Below are positions 12,126 to 12,230 of a DNA stretch of 12,230 nucleotides, one piece after another. This DNA is from Synergistaceae bacterium (lineage in GTDB: Bacteria; Synergistota; Synergistia; Synergistales; Synergistaceae). Under the pieces are notes generated by a model that ran no database searches, was not told the origin of the DNA, and saw only the letters and a list, made by a program, of their open reading frames with translations. Location of the stretch: NCBI GenBank assembly GCA_012513245.1, contig JAAZCN010000202.1:1-12230 (forward strand), read 5' to 3'. A program made the translations under genes and the position numbers. Within the stretch, counting starts at the first letter, position 1. Every line of letters begins with the position of its first letter.

Positions 12126-12230
12126 ATGAAAGAGAGCAAATTACCCCCACTCCAGAAATTAATAGCCTCTTTTTTTGTGCTTGTATTCATAGCCTCACTT
12201 CTTTTCATTGGCTACAGAATATATACAAAA
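12126..12230 (+). CDS. N-terminal fragment of an unidentified membrane-anchored protein
   Basis: Only the first 35 codons are in the window and the frame is open to the edge. After the charged start MKESKLPPLQK comes a hydrophobic helix at about 12-29, then YRIYTK. That is a signal anchor or uncleaved signal peptide with the rest outside the cytoplasm, by the positive-inside pattern. I cannot name a family from this. The ATG has no visible Shine-Dalgarno sequence, but a TATAAT lies nine bases upstream. It is divergent from the CLC gene, with a 100-base gap. Confidence 0.55.
   Translation, partial: MKESKLPPLQKLIASFFVLVFIASLLFIGYRIYTK

Overview
The window looks like part of the chromosome of an anaerobic, amino-acid-fermenting, diderm bacterium, most likely a member of the Synergistota (Synergistetes). 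This is an inference. It rests on the mix of a tungsten-type aldehyde oxidoreductase operon, a QueT-family vitamin transporter, a DUF355 adenosine-specific kinase, a DUF3343 Se/S-carrier-like protein and a periplasmic OmpH/Skp chaperone (which implies an outer membrane). Intergenic spaces full of short dispersed hairpin repeats fit the same group. No phage, integrase, insertion sequence or CRISPR array is visible. The coding content is ordinary, and the oddities lie in protein motifs and intergenic DNA.

Layout, left to right. Positions 1-60 hold one copy of a dispersed hairpin repeat, followed by AT-rich DNA and a tRNA-Leu(CAG) on the minus strand (297-383). A roughly 390-base AT-rich leader region carries a candidate promoter and a stem-loop ahead of a three-gene plus-strand operon (775-3589): a four-cluster polyferredoxin, a 729-residue AOR-family tungstoenzyme and a ThiS/MoaD-like sulfur carrier ending in Gly-Gly. 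A strong terminator closes it. A QueT-like transporter (minus) is divergent from gpsA (plus). gpsA and radA converge on a 466-base gene-free mosaic (5302-5767): two four-copy 11-bp tandem arrays at its ends, degenerate 24-27-bp repeats, and several hairpin elements, one of which is an inverted relative of positions 1-60. Right of radA lie a sodium:solute symporter (plus), a DUF355 kinase (minus), an OmpH/Skp protein (minus), a DUF3343 protein (plus), a small two-helix membrane protein (minus), another hairpin repeat, a CLC-family chloride transporter (minus) and the first 35 codons of an unidentified membrane-anchored protein (plus).

How the genes work together. Only 775-3589 is a clear functional unit. 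I infer that aldehydes or acids are interconverted at a W/Mo-pterin site, electrons leave through a 16-cysteine ferredoxin, and the GG-tailed protein supplies sulfur for the pterin cofactor. This resembles the aorA-aorB-aorD part of the Aromatoleum AOR operon as I remember it. The remaining genes appear to be single-gene transcription units with their own promoters and terminators.

The points most worth a second look are the CX3CX3C cluster motif of the AOR, the CLC protein with His and Val at two key transport positions, the paired 11-bp arrays, and the strand-specific wobble pattern in the dispersed hairpin.
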